DNA of 64,000 nucleotides, from NCBI GenBank assembly GCA_004123355.1, contig SCHM01000001.1, positions 3,650,001 through 3,714,000 of the forward strand. Direction: 5' to 3'. This DNA is from Amphirosellinia nigrospora (Eukaryota > Ascomycota > Sordariomycetes > Xylariales > Xylariaceae). The notes under the pieces are model-generated. The model worked only from the letters and a program-made list of their open reading frames with translations, searched no databases and had not been told where the DNA came from. Positions 23,387 through 37,363 of the stretch are shown piece by piece (within the stretch, counting starts at the first letter, position 1; the number at the start of each line of letters is the position of its first letter). Position numbers and translations under genes: made by a program.

Positions 23387-25629
23387 ATGGCGAACGATCG
23401 GGCCAACGACCAAGTTGTATCGAGCGTGTTGGCGTGGTCCTCTCATGGAGCTCATTCACAAAATACACCGGACGATGAGGTAGCCACCGATGTAGATGAG
23501 CCCCCGGACTCAGGATTCGACCTAAATTCAGCCCGGAGTCAATTCAAGAGGACTGTCGTTCCAAGAATTGCCGACCATTCAGAGTCTCTCTTAACGAAAG
23601 CTCTTCATCAGACCGGGGAGATATCGAGCTGTATCACCAAATCTCACCAAGAAGAAGACGGTCATTCAATAGCAATGCAAGCCTTGCATCTACGGCTGAC
23701 CTTACCAGCGACACCGGGCTCACAAGTCCTGCCCGCACAAACACCCCCAGCCCACCACCACCCGTGATCTCTCTATTCAAGTTGAATGCGGATTTGTTTG
23801 ACTCAAAGCGAGGGATTGCTTGCCCTACCAACCCCGGGAAACAAAATACACCGACACAACAGTCGCGCCCGAGCGCTGAAAGGGCAATACCGCTGCGGCA
23901 CTTCCTCAAAGAAAACGATGTATCTCCTTCGCCTGCGGCCCGAAGTCCGAAGTAAAGAACCCTGCAGATCAGCCTCATGTTGCAGAATCTACATCCGCGG
24001 CTCAAAGAATACCACAACGGAAGAGCTGCATAAAATTCGCGTGCCCCGCAAAACCTACTTCACAGGTTGAGCAGCCTCAACGTGAACGGCATAATTCTAT
24101 TGTATCGTCCATTGAAACCCGACGAAACAAAGGACTGCCTCTCCCATGAACCGCAAATATCGGTCTCCTTCCGCGACGCGTGCTCGACAGCAGCGATCAC
24201 TGACACCCAGCCTACTAACGGAAGCCCCGTAACGCCTCGGCCTTCCAAATATTTGACGGCCAATGCCAATGACTTGAACACGGAGTCGTCTCGATTCATG
24301 AATTCGCCAGTGACGAACCTCTACAGGAGGATTGGATCCGGCAAAATCTTCCTTCCACCTCTGCCCGTTTGACCATCAATGACACTCTGCATAAAGAGAA
24401 TAAAATTCGCCAGCTAGAAAAGAGGCCGAGGAAGAGGCTCTTGAGGAAGAGGAAGAAGAAGGAGGCTGATTTGGAAAATGAGGACGATGTTGATCTGACG
24501 AATGACTTTGATGAGGACGAGGACGAAGATGCTGGAGACGAGGAAGGCTTTGATGTCCCATCAGACTATGGATCGACGACAATGCCTCTGACGGTTACAA
24601 TACGGATAACGAGATTGGCTTTGCGGAATCTGACGACGAGGACGATGGTGAATTGCAACTCTGGACACATGGTACCGGCCTGGCTCTTCGCCTTTCAAAT
24701 GAGACAATGGTTTGTCGTCGTTCCTCTCGATAGGGGAAAAGTCGGACTCTTCGTTGTCCGATAGGGCCAACGCATCTAAGAGATTCGAGGGAGAAGTCGC
24801 CGAATCAAATTTCGTCCTGGTACCCTGAACTTCCCGATAGTACTGACTTCGTATGCGGTACTCTGGATGAGGATCGTGTTCTAGAGAACGCCTATATCTC
24901 TTGCATGGCTGTCAAACGTCGGAGAAGCTCCATTTAATCCCGCAGGATATTGACCCTAGCTTTCCCACGTCAGAGCCTGAGGATGAAGAGATAGAGCTCC
25001 ATAGACGTGGTCACGACAGCGATGAGCAAGTCTGGATTCATGGAGAACCGGAAGATATTCATCACACCAAAGATTATGATGGCGAGCCTCGTAAGAAGAA
25101 GTGCGGCCAGACGTCACCTAAACGATATCATTCCCCGCCACCTAAAGCCCGAGGTCGCTCTCCAAGACGACTGTTTGACAGGCATTCTCCTCGTCGGATG
25201 TTGTCACCGCCCCACCGGGCCGTGTCATGCGATCTCCTCCAGCTTCTTTGGTCCAAGGCGGACAATGTCAAGATGCCCGGTTTAAGACATTGGCGTTCCG
25301 CCCGGGGCTGACGCATACAAAAATCTCTCCCTAGAGCTTCGGCCATCTTCCCTCAACACATCAAGAACCAGCGTCGAATGAGCAAGCCGTTGGTATCTGG
25401 TGGTCATGTTCGGGGTGCCATCGACATCGTCAAGGGGCTGGAGCAAAAGCGCCAGCGGCGAAGGGAGAAATTCAAAGAGAAGTACCTCCAGAAGCACAAC
25501 AACAAAGCGCGAAAAGGCCAGCTTCCTCAACAGCGGCCTCAGCCTGGCAAAGGGGCCGAGCGAATGAGAGAAATCGGACTCCTCTCTGCGGGTAAACTGG
25601 ACCCGGATCAATATGTTTTGTCCGTCTAA
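23387..25629 (+). CDS. acidic/RS-rich fungal protein (DUF2457-like), many frame breaks
   Basis: Function unknown. Ordered segments match a fungal family I associate, from memory, with Pfam DUF2457: FKRTVVPRIADHSESL near the N-terminus; RKSCIKFACPAKPT; LTINDTLHKENKIRQL; an acidic stretch NEDDVDLTNDFDEDEDEDAG; DGYNTDNEIGFAESDDEDDG; RSRRIKFRPGT-PELPDSTDF then VCGTLDEDRVLENAYISCM; IPQDIDPSFPTSEPEDEE; an SP/RSP-rich block; FKTLAFRPGLTHTK; and a basic C-terminus HVRGAIDIVKGLEQKRQRRR. These segments sit in changing frames: about twelve one-base losses and two one-base gains, at sites such as AAA near 23598, AAAA near 24420, GG near 24571, CCC near 24822, CCCC near 25210 and A5 near 25320. Correcting them gives 2253 nt, 750 aa. 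Either an unpolished sequence or a young pseudogene. A nuclear role is suggested only by the basic/acidic composition. Confidence 0.75.
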
Positions 25630-27363
<1,734 letters not shown>

Positions 27364-28322
27364 GTGCACACATGATGACCAATACCTATGCGAAAGTGCT
27401 CACTAACAGAAAGCATCGATCGAACGATGATATGGAAGTTGTATGCAAATGTGGAGTTTCTATTGACAGCTTGCTTGTTTCTCAGCTCGGCCAGGCTTAA
27501 GGGAATGTTTTAATGGAGTCAGTGACTAGAGGCAATCATGCTAAATGCTAAACGTTTTTAACATGCATCAAGACTAGGCAAACACTTGCCCGGTGAAAAC
27601 CGGAGTCCATACTTCGTGCCATGACAGATAATACCATACATACACCTACCTCCCTGGGTCGGCGACTAACTATATGACTGGACTGACAAAAGAATTATAC
27701 AATCTCTAGAGAGGTCGGTGATTTGGTAATATTGGTTCTGCAACTTGCCATCGATGTCTCTCTCCTAACTACCTTTGGCCTTCGGAATTCGGTTTTCTCA
27801 TACCTTCTGGGGTTGCATCTTACCATTTTTGAGATTAGCATTTGTAACTTGAAGATCAAGCCATTGGGCGCCCCAAGCTGTTTTATTATACTCATATAAA
27901 GGAGTGAGCGCAGCTCGAGAAATGCAAGTGCACTTTAAGTATCCATTACCTAGTTCAATGTTAAGTAAGTATCAATGTAATAAGAATCAAGGTTCCTACT
28001 GAGTGACCGTAATAGGTACTGGATTTTGCGGCTATCGCAGGACCAGACTAGTGCGCCGCGTGAGAGAGAAATGACGTCGGACAAAGCGACCCAACATCCC
28101 TAAATATCCCAACATCCCTGCAACTTGCATGTTAACATGAAGACAGCCTTAGATGCGCACCCGGAGCACAAGACACGACTATCGCGACGGGGCTTCCCTC
28201 GAATTCCTTTTGAATCAATCATGACAATCATACTCGCGGTCTAGGTCTAGGTCTAGATCTAACCTTAGATACCCGCGGTCCCTTTCGGCACCACCACCAC
28301 CGTCATCACCACCACCATCACC
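27364..28322. other. intergenic
   Basis: No gene seen. The last 60 bp before the lipase start is a CACCAC/ATCACC-rich tract (about 28289-28322) that ends in an optimal ACCATGG start context. Confidence 0.5.
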
Positions 28323-30769
28323 ATGGCCAACATTAAACGATCGCTCCTATCCCTCATCACCGACAAGCGCCATCACAACTATGGCTATCCTCCCGAGTCT
28401 TTCGATACTGCCGGGCTCCCTGATATCGACCACCAATTCCTCCCCGCCGAACACCTCGCCGCGTTTGCGCAGGCCCTCTCTGCACCCGACCCGACGCCCG
28501 CATCAGAAGACGCCTCGACGTCGAGTATACGAAGCCCTACCGACCAGAACCTAGTTGGCCTAGATTACACACGCTCAGGTTCTACCGTTTCCGTCGATAA
28601 TGCCGGGTTGCCCGAATCCGCTACCAATTCCAATGGCGCTCAGAGTAGCATGTTTATTACCGCCCGAAACGACTGGGCTCCCGTGAACGAGAAAGTCAAA
28701 CATCGGCGCCGCCGCAGGAGGAAGAAGATTGGCATCGGTCGTCGGACTATAGATGAAACACGAGAAGGCTATTTCTATGGCCTACTAAAATGGCCCTTCC
28801 TCTTCTCTGTCGTGCTATGGATCATCGGGCTCGGTGCTGCCTATATTGCTACGAGGTTCTATATATTTCTTTACGAGCACTATGTTGCTTGGACTGGGAA
28901 ACGCGAGAGGCTTCGGCGCTCTGTGCGTGCTACGAGCAATTATCGTGATTGGGTACGCGCTGCCAAAGAACTGGATGCATACTTGGGCAACGAGCAGTGG
29001 AAAGAGGAAAATGAATACGCATACTACGACTCTAAGACTGTTCGGCGAGTCTATGAGCAAATCCGAAAACATCGTAAGGCAGCCGAGCAAGAAGGGGGAG
29101 TCAACTTCGGGAAGTGGTAGCAAGCAGGCTGTCGAGAACCTCAAAGCTTTGACCGAGGCTTGCGTCAAGAACAACTTTGTGGGCGTAGAAAATCCAAGAC
29201 TCTACAGCCAAACATATTATGGGACGAAGAACTTGGTGCAGCATTTCATAGATGAAGGTGGGAGTTTTTTTATAGTTTTTTTTATAGGGTATTTGTCTAC
29301 TTTGGACTGGTTAGCTAACTCAACGCGTAGTCGAGCAAAGCACCAGGTTCTTGATGAATTCGCGACAACTACCCTTGGATGAGAAGCGCGCTTTATTCAA
29401 AAGGATGCACGCCAACTATGGTCGAACAGCATTGTGTCTCTCCGGAGGAGCTGTGAGTTTTTTAGGAGCTCTCCTTTTATTTTATCCTTACAGTCCTCTG
29501 TGGGTTGGCTCTTCAAACAAATCACTAACTATTAGTGTTGCAGTCATTTGCATATTATCATTTTGGGGTGGTGAAGGCGCTACTCGAAGCAGATCTTCTC
29601 CCCGATGTCATCACTGGCACAAGTGGAGGCGCCCTTGTAGCTGCTCTCGTTGCAACTCGGACGAACGAAGAGCTGAAGAAGTTGCTAGTCCCCGCCCTCG
29701 CGCATAATATCAATGCTTGTTCCGAGCCTATCACCACATGGTTCCCAAGGTGGTGGAAGACCGGAGCAAGGTTCGATTCGGTTGACTGGGCACGCCAGGC
29801 GAGCTGGTGGTCGCGTGGTTCCATGACATTTAGAGAGGCATATGAAAGAACGGGTCGAATTCTTAACGTTTCCTGCGTCCCAGCTGACCCTCATTCGCCC
29901 ACTATTCTCTGCAACTACCTGACATCCCCGACTGTGTAATTTGGTCTGCCGTTCTAGCAAGTGCCGCCGTACCCGGGATAATGAATCCTGTCGTTCTCAT
30001 GATGAAGAATTTAGACGGTTCGCTAGTTCCGTATTCCTTCGGTCACAAGGTACGTGGTTCCCCCTAATCATATTTCATCAACATCGCCAACATACCTAAT
30101 ATAACTCAACAGTGGAAAGATGGAAGTCTAAGAACGGATATTCCGATTAAGGCACTCAATCTCCATTTTAATGTCAATTTCACCATAGTTAGCCAAGTTA
30201 ACCCGCATATCTCGTTGTTCTTTTTCTCGTCAAGAGGTACGGTAGGATCCCCAGTTACACACCGAAAGGGTCGCGGTTGGCGGGGCGGCTTTCTAGGCTC
30301 TGCCGCGGAGCAGTTCATCAAGTTAGACCTGAACAAATGGCTAAAGGTGCTGAAGCATCTTGAATTATTACCTCGCCCACTCGGCCAGGACTGGTCTCAG
30401 CTGTGGTTGCAGCAGTTCAGTGGTACAATTACAATTTGGCCACAATCGCAGCCATCCGACATTTGGAAGGTTTTATCAGACCCAGATCCGGATCGTCTAG
30501 CACGTATGCTGCATGAAGGGCAACAAAGTGCATTTCCAAAACTGAAATTCATCGCGAACCGACTAAAGATAGAGCGTTTAATAGAACAGGGGAGGCGGGA
30601 GACTCGGTTAGGTGTCAGGCGAGGAAGTATCGAGAGTATCATTAGCGAAGATGATTTGCAAAGTCTTTTGCGCACGAACAATACAGATGAGGAGACGACG
30701 GAAGCAGAGAACGACGAAGCAATTATAGAAGGTGATTTCCACGACATAAACGAGACACTAGTAGAGTAG
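28323..30769 (+). CDS. patatin-domain lipase (Tgl3/4/5-type triacylglycerol lipase)
   Basis: Lipid-droplet or ER-associated hydrolase of the DUF3336 plus patatin family. Exons: 28323-29257, 29331-29452, 29544-30049, 30113-30769. A disordered N-terminus and basic patch (HRRRRRRKKIGIGRR) precede a membrane hairpin (FLFSVVLWIIGLGAAYIATR). The DUF3336 segment has ACVKNNFVGVENPRLYSQTY. The patatin core has CLSGGA-SFAYYHFGVVKALL across intron 2 (oxyanion loop), nucleophile elbow GTSGGALVAAL, and catalytic DG in WKDGSLRTDIP; then NPHISLFFFSS. Two frame breaks: an extra G in the G5 run near 29092-29099 and a missing C near 29927-29930 (SP-DCVIWSAV). Correcting both gives 740 codons and consistent phases. 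The acidic C-terminus is unstructured. Substrate specificity cannot be read from the sequence. Confidence 0.92.
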
Positions 30770-31661
30770 ATTAGATCATAAGAGAGGAATACGATGCGTG
30801 AGACAGCACCCCGGGCTAGCTCATGGTTTTTTTGTTTGTTGAGTAACTGTACTTGACTAATCGTTTCGTTGTCTGCCGAAATGGCGCAGTTTGGCATTGT
30901 GCCATGTCTGGTGGCGTACGGCTAGGCGGCTCATGACGCCGCCTACGAATTGCAAACAAGGCTGTTTACTCGCGACGGCCAATCTTTCACGGGGCTAAAT
31001 CACCCCATACTCCTCTCCTTCTTCCCTGCTCCTACGAAATTTCAACGTGATTATGACAGCAAACGATCAACACACGAACGAATACCGAGCAACAACATGA
31101 TTCACATCTTCCTGGCTCAGACTAGGCTTCAATCACCACGACCCACCTAGAGTCGGTGAACGGATACGTGAATGGATGGGCGTACAGTTACTAACTTATA
31201 CGTGCATTGTGTGATGTTCTTCATTTATATGACAGGACAATTTGCTTTGTGTTTGCCTGCAATGCTATGTCCCGTTCTTCCGTCGTCACGCCGCCCCGGT
31301 CGTGTTAAGCTAGAGTGACACATCTCGAAAAGCTTAGGGATGTGATTGGAACATACTAAAAAGAGTATGTGACTTGGGCGGGAGTAGACCATCGGTAATT
31401 GAAGCCACATCATTCTGGTGCGCACAAGTGCAGCGTGAAAATAGCTATGTTTTGAAAATTTGCACCTCATTTAAACAGGCTAGCTTATACTGAATGATAG
31501 CTCACCACCTCCTGTCTCACTTATTCATTCAGGGGACTCGACGATCCTGGACTTGTTAACTCACTCTCAACCAACACAGTAATAGGCCGAGGAGTTCGAG
31601 GGTGATGAAATCAAGCCCGGACCAAATATCAAGGTAACAAAGTATTTCGAAAGTTCTTACA
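30770..31661. other. intergenic
   Basis: No supported gene. 3' flank of the lipase and promoter of the dioxygenase. The minus-strand frame 30397-30897 is antisense to the lipase end. Confidence 0.5.
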
Positions 31662-32752
31662 ATGACCATTAAATCAGTGGAAACTGGTGTCGAGGGCGAA
31701 AACAGCACCAAGTACGACTCACGCTTCACCGACAGCGTCATCGCTGCCACTGGCCAATATGCCAATCCACGATTAAAGCAAGTCATGCCAGCGTTACTCC
31801 GCCACCTGCATGATTTCGTGCGAGAAGTTGATCTCACCGTTGTTGAGTGGATAGCTGCCGTCGATATGGTAAGTACACATGTTTCCATGACTTTTCTCAA
31901 CTTGATGATCCCAATGGGAATACCCTCATCTATGCATAGTCATGGCAAGAAAAGAGTACCTGATTCATTAGACCACCTCATCCGACTCAATTGCATCACC
32001 ATACTACTATGCATGTTAACACAGGTGTCTAGATCAACGAGGCAGGCCGCATGTCAACCAATAAACGCAACGAGACGCAACTCGTCTGTGACATCCTGGG
32101 CCTCGAATCATTAGTCGACGAGATCACCTCCAAGTGCCTATCACGCGCAAGCGGCCACGACAGCGCCACGCCATCTGCAATCCTCGGGCCCTTTTACCGC
32201 GCCGACGCACCAGTGCTGGCGAACGGGAGCAGCATCATCTCCGCCTCGGCGCGGGACAAGCCGTGGTACCGCGAGGCGACGCCGCTGTTGGCGCACATAT
32301 CAGGCCGGGTGCTGTCGGCCTCGACGCGGAAGCCCATCCCGGACGCCGTCGTCGACGTCTGGCTGGCCGGCCCCAACGGGCTCTACGAGCAGCAGGACCC
32401 CGACCAGCCGGACATGAACCTGCGCGGCCGGTTCCGGACGGACCGCGAAGGCCGCTACGAGATGTACGCCCTGCGCCCCACGGCGTACCCGATCCCGTTC
32501 GACGGGCCGGCCGGGCGCCTGCTCGCCCTGCTCGATCGCCATCCGTACCGGCCGGCGCATATCCACTTCATCGTCACGGCGGGCGGGTACGGGTCCCTTG
32601 TCACGCAGGTCTTTGACAGCGAGGACAAGTACACGACCGACGATGCTGTGTTCGCGGTCAAGAAGGAGCTTCTCGTGAAGTTTAAGGAGAGGAAGGGGGA
32701 TGAGAGGGCGAAGTGGGAGCTCACGTACGACTTCTTGCTTCGTGAGGCTTGA
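31662..32752 (+). CDS. intradiol ring-cleavage dioxygenase (catechol/hydroxyquinol type)
   Basis: Non-haem Fe(III) enzyme that cleaves catechol-like rings between the hydroxyls, feeding the 3-oxoadipate pathway. Exons 31662-31868 and 32033-32752 (GTAAGT...CTAG, phase 0), 308 aa. The N-terminal dimerisation domain (FTDSVIAATGQYANPRLKQV; INEAGRMSTNKRNETQLVCD) is followed by the catalytic domain with all four expected iron ligands: Tyr in ILGPFYRADAP, Tyr in RPTAYPIPFDGPAG, and two His in RPAHIHFIV. RGRFRTDREGRYEM is also conserved. The length and N-terminal domain match hydroxyquinol and catechol 1,2-dioxygenases; I cannot choose between them. The second exon is visibly GC-richer than its flanks. 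No neighbouring aromatic-catabolism gene is present, so the pathway context is missing. Confidence 0.93.
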
Positions 32753-33556
32753 AGATATTATTGGATGGCTGATCAAACATTGCTGATTCGATTTGAAGTG
32801 AGGAGTGGGCAGAGATATGCAGATGTCTTGGGTCATGTATATGTGAGGTTGACGTGGTTAGATTGTCTATGAGGAGGCAAGATAGAAAATGGTCATTCAG
32901 AGAGCGCTTTTTCATGAATCAAGGCAATGTACATCCCCATACGATTAGGATAGAGCATGTCCATTTTCTTTTTAGTCGTCGAATGTACGATACACACATA
33001 TGAGATGTCTTGATGCTTTTGAACAATAAACGACTTTAAGGGTTGTTGGTATCAGGGTGGGAAAGTAGGCACCATGATTGGTTGAATTACAGGTTTATGG
33101 TGGTCGTTTAGGTAAATTGATGAGGCTTGCTATATGTAGATAGACCAGGTGGCACAAGACACTTAGAGAAACGTAGCCGAGTCGTCGTTACCTTTAGGCA
33201 ACCTTAGTCTTATTTTAGTGGTCACTCTAATGATGCTTATGTGGCCTTCTCTCCTTTTCCAGGGTACTGGTACCCAAGCCAGCCGCTAAAATCATCTGCT
33301 GGGTACACTGGCAGGATTGAAGGCTGAGGCGAATGGATTTAGCGATTTAGTCGATCGATCCCCCAGCTCTAACCTTCTATACAAACCATACCATGCGTCA
33401 TTCACCATTCCCATTACCTGCTGCCCAACATTCGAAGAGAAATGTCCACATAATGGTGTCGCACAGCTAAAGAGACAGTGTTCTTCCCTCCAATATTAAT
33501 TGTCTAGTCCAAACAGTTATCCGTCATTCGCGACGCACTCATAAAAGACAGCGACC
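32753..33556. other. intergenic, SEC12 promoter
   Basis: No supported gene. Only short frames without family features. Confidence 0.5.
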
Positions 33557-35596
33557 ATGGTGAAACAAATACCCAGTGCCAACATTCAGTTAACATATCC
33601 CTTGTACTGCTGCGACTTTGCAGATCCCGACCATCTAATAGTTGCTGGCGGTGGCGGGCCAGGACGCAATGGAGTCGGCAACAAGATTGTATGAGTCTCT
33701 CTTCTCTTGCCGCCTCGTCTCCTCTCGTATATGGCTATCGCTGTCTTTGTCTTTGTCGTGTCTTTGTCTGTCTTGGTCGCTCGCTCTCCTGCCCCTCCTT
33801 TTTCCTTTCTACCCGAGATCATAGATAATGGGGGGCTGGCCCCGTTAATGGTTAATGGTGTGAGGTGAGCTAACTGTCGGGCTTGTGCCACGCCCCCATT
33901 CCACAGACCCTCCTCGACACATCCGATGCAACCCAGCTTACCGAGATCACTGAGCTCGCACTGAGCGACAAAGAGGACAATGTCATGTCCCTCGTCGTTG
34001 TCGGGCCCCAGACCGATGATCCAACACCACAACTGTCCTGGCCGGTGTCAACTCGAGCCCGGCCGACGTGAGCAAGGGCCAGAATAAGCATCTGCGGGCG
34101 CTAACCATCTCCCAACCGGGCAAGTCGGCCAAGACTGGCGGTGTGAAAATCTCCGAGGTCGCGCGCGATGCGCTGTTCATGCATAAGGACAAAGATACTT
34201 ACCAGCGGATCCTTAGGCTCTCCCCCGCCTACGAGGGCCTCACAACCTCCCCGCGTTTAGGCGCTGCTGCCACTGGCCTGTCCAAACAGCCTCAAATCGC
34301 TCTGTTCGATGTACCCAGCGGTAACAACCCGCGGTGGAAAACGAGGGGCAGGCTGGAGCCTTCTGTGGAAGCCATGGATCTCGACGTGATTCAGACCGGC
34401 CCCGACACTTACCAGCTTGCCTACTGCGACGACTACGATGTCTTCACCGTCGAAGTCTCCAAGGCTGAGGTCTCGGAGCCCAAGTGCGTCTACAGCATCG
34501 AGCCCGACCTAGGAGAGTCGGTCAAGGCCTCCTTCAAGTCGCTGCGTTACTTGACCACAGGCTTTCTTATCACCGTCGTGAACAATCCCCAGTCCCGCGG
34601 CGTCGCTCTCTATGGCTTAAGGCTTCCCAAGAACGAGGATGAGGACGCTCGGTTAGCAATCCGCGCCAAACTCCCCAGCACTGTGTCCAAAGCCACCAGC
34701 CTGGCGGTACGAAACCTGTCCCCCGTCGCATCGCCATCCGACAAACAGGGTGAAGCCCAATTCGTCGTCGCAGTCGCTGGGAATGATTCATCCATATCCC
34801 TCTACACTCTAGAACATAAGAGCGCTTTCGACTCTGACATACTGTCTGATCTCGCTCCCTTCAAGGTCATCAAGTCTGTCCACCCTTCGAGCATCACGAA
34901 CTCTCCATCTCCACCTTTTCGCCACCAAAGGGATCAACAAAATCACCACCAGAGCTGTGTGTAAAGCTCGCTAGTGTATCAGTTGGCTGCTCGACAGTTG
35001 TTCACAATAACCCATAAAACAACGCCTCGATGGGTCAACGTCCACCAAGACCAGTGGGACTTCAAAGGCCTCGCGCTATATTGTCGCCTTGAAGTCTAGG
35101 GGCGAATCACCCATTCTTACCATTAGTTTAGTGTCGCTTACGTTCCTCATCTTGATACTCGTCGGCCAGATTGTGAACGAAGCCAAGGCATCAGTGAGCC
35201 CATCCTTGGAACTAACAATTATCTTCCCGCCTCGTGGACAATTCCACTACGAAAAGTTCCGAGAGTCAAAGAAGTAGTAAAGGAACAGAAGACCATTGAA
35301 AATCTACTATCCGATATCAACACGCGCCAATCCCAACCAATAGTCATTAAACACAACGATTTGGGAGCTATTGGTCCAGATGGACTCCCAGCTTTGCATG
35401 TCGATGTTCATGACGAGGAGACTCATGGGCCGGCTACTTCATGGAGAACCTAGAAAAGAAGGACCAAGACCTATGGAAGCAACGGCTAAAGAAATCGGGC
35501 CATTGGATAGAAGACATGGGCGAAAGCATTTTTAAGGGCGTTTTATTCGGCGAAATTGGCGGCGCTATTGGTAACATTGTGGGCGAGGCCCTTTGA
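33557..35596 (+). CDS. SEC12: Sar1 guanine-nucleotide exchange factor Sec12
   Basis: ER type II membrane protein that loads GTP on Sar1 to start COPII budding. Exons 33557-33688 and 33907-35596 (GTATGA...CACAG). The WD-propeller domain starts with IPSANIQLTYPLYCCDFADP and the potassium-loop-like AGGGGPGRNGVGNKI, as in fungal Sec12. Later segments: GVNSSPADVSKGQNKHLRAL, VEAMDLDVIQTGPD, SLRYLTTGFLITVVNNPQSR. A single membrane segment (TISLVSLTFLILILVGQIV) follows, then a lumenal tail ending GEIGGAIGNIVGEAL. Five one-base losses interrupt it: CC at 34021-34022, C at 34901, CCC at 35011-35013, GG at 35208-35209, GG at 35443-35444. Restoring five bases makes exon 2 exactly 565 codons (608 aa in all). 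Since the gene is essential in yeasts, sequence error is the likely cause. Confidence 0.92.
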
Positions 35597-35717
35597 AGAC
35601 CTGATACCGCAACTATAACAGAAGGCTACAAGCAGCCATAGACGGTGAAGAGATCAACATCAGAAGTACATATCCACACGATTTCGTTTGTCTGTACTAC
35701 AATCGTGTACGAGATAG

Positions 35718-35745
35718 GCATCAGCATCGGCATCAGCATCAGCAT
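35718..35745. repeat. GCATCA/GCATCG hexamer repeat
   Basis: About five copies of a 6 bp unit in the 3' flank of SEC12. A simple microsatellite. Confidence 0.75.
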
Positions 35746-35870
35746 ACCCCTACCAAATTAGAAAAAAAGTTCGGAAAATACAAGTTTATGTCATAGAACC
35801 TATTTGTTATCCTCACACTTTCTTTGCTCCAGTTCCAGTGACCAGTATGCCAGTGGCCCATCTCGCTAAC

Positions 35871-37363
35871 TTACCATGGTACAATGTTTGGCGGCAGTTT
35901 TGGATACACAATTCCATCAATTATTTCTGTGCCATACCCGAGATCCTCAATGCCCACAGAACCACTATCAACACCCTTACCATCTCGCTTCCAGTTCGCC
36001 CCGCAGTCTCCAGGTACGTATTGAGCCGCATCCATAGCTAGAGTCATCTTCACCTCAGGACAGTAGTCCCAGATATGCTTGCGCAGACGGGGATCCCCCA
36101 TATGCCTGGGTAAAGATACGTGCCACTACCACCGGTATGATAGCCCATAGGCTCGTAAAAGCCATCCCGCCAGTCATCTACGCCTGCTACGTAGTATCCT
36201 TCCTCCTCTTCCTCTTTCTCCGTCGAAGGGGTTGCAGCTGGTACTTGTACTTTCTGTCCTTCGATCTTCTCGCCGCTAAAGATTAACGATAGCGATCCGT
36301 TCGCCATACGAGCGCCCGGCCTATGCCCAAGTCGCTCTGTGAGCCACATGTCTTCGAGCTCCGACCCATCGGCGCGCTGTTGGTCGCGGAGGACTTCAAC
36401 TATTGGTCGAATGGGAATGTTAACAGCCTGTCTTCATTTCTGTGCTCGTTGGAGGTTTTGGGGGCATTATAAAGACACAACATCTGGTTTCCATACGTAC
36501 GCGAATCAAGGATTTTGCGCATAAACAATGGGAAATGGATACTGACTGATAGCACTGACCCTCCTCATTGAGAGACCTCCGTTGCCGCCGTACCGAAGGT
36601 TGGTATCCCACGGCGCGCCGATCCAGTCATAGTCCAGGAAATCGTTGAGATTTTGCCGCGAGTTGGCGCAGAGGATGCTGTCGGTTTGGAATATGAGCAG
36701 CCACTCGGCAGGCCGGAGCACCGTCTCGTACAGCCAGAGGTTGGTCAGGAACCGCGAGATCATCTCCTGGCCGATCGTGCTCATGTTGGTCGGGATGTAC
36801 GTCAGGTCCAGCTTTCCCGCGGCGACCTGCGCCCGTACCGCGTGCGAGTTGTTCACGGCCGCCACCGACTCGGGCGAACCCACTGTGGCGCTCACGGTTA
36901 GTCATCGCCGGTCGGGGTGTGTGATTTCCCCCGAGGATTACTACTCACTGAACCGGAAGCGCCAGTCCGGCGGCACCACGGTGATGAAGTGCAGCAGCAG
37001 CGGCGCGAGGTTGGGGAGCGCGCGGTTCTCGATCAGTAATGCGACCTTTGACACATTGAACAGGGAGTCTTGCGGGCTAAAGGAGGATGGTACCGTCAAA
37101 GAAGATACGCCCGAGGCCGAGCCCTGGGGCGACGACTCATCATCGTTGTATTCCAGCCGTAGCCGCGGCACGCGGTGAAGATTCAAGCGCGCCAGTAGTA
37201 TAATGATGCCGAGGAAGAAGAAAAAACATGCCACTGCTCGCCAGCGCCGGGCCGTCCGCGCATATGTTTTTGTGGCCGCCGCCTTGCCCTTCTTCCAGAG
37301 ACGCCCCATATCTTTCGCCGAGATGATCGTGGCGTTCAGGCTTTTCGACCGCATGATGCCCAC
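35871..37363 (-). CDS. DUF5672 protein, type II membrane, paralogue A
   Basis: Uncharacterised domain common in fungi; the topology and acidic motifs resemble a Golgi glycosyltransferase, but that is inference. Exons 37363-36949, 36882-36543, 36427-35871. The basic cytosolic N-terminus is followed by a membrane anchor (AVACFFFFLGIIILLARL). The DUF5672 core has SKVALLIENRALPNLAPLLL, VVPPDWRFRF-MGSPESVAAV across intron 1, GKLDLTYIPTNMS, PAEWLLIFQTDSILCANSRQ, DYDWIGAPW, YGGNGGLSMRRVSAIS. The C-terminal part has EPMGYHTGGSG and DYCPEVKMTLAMD. Two missing bases (an AA near 36400 and a G run near 36087) must be restored; the exon sum then equals 438 codons. It is divergent to paralogue B, with starts about 1.5 kb apart. 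Confidence 0.85.

Noticed and set aside
32300-32836. 178-codon minus-strand ORF
   Set aside because: Antisense to the GC-rich dioxygenase exon; long shadow frames are expected there.
36645-37178. 177-codon plus-strand ORF
   Set aside because: It is antisense to the DUF5672 paralogue A gene, whose conserved protein explains the sequence; the frame is a shadow.
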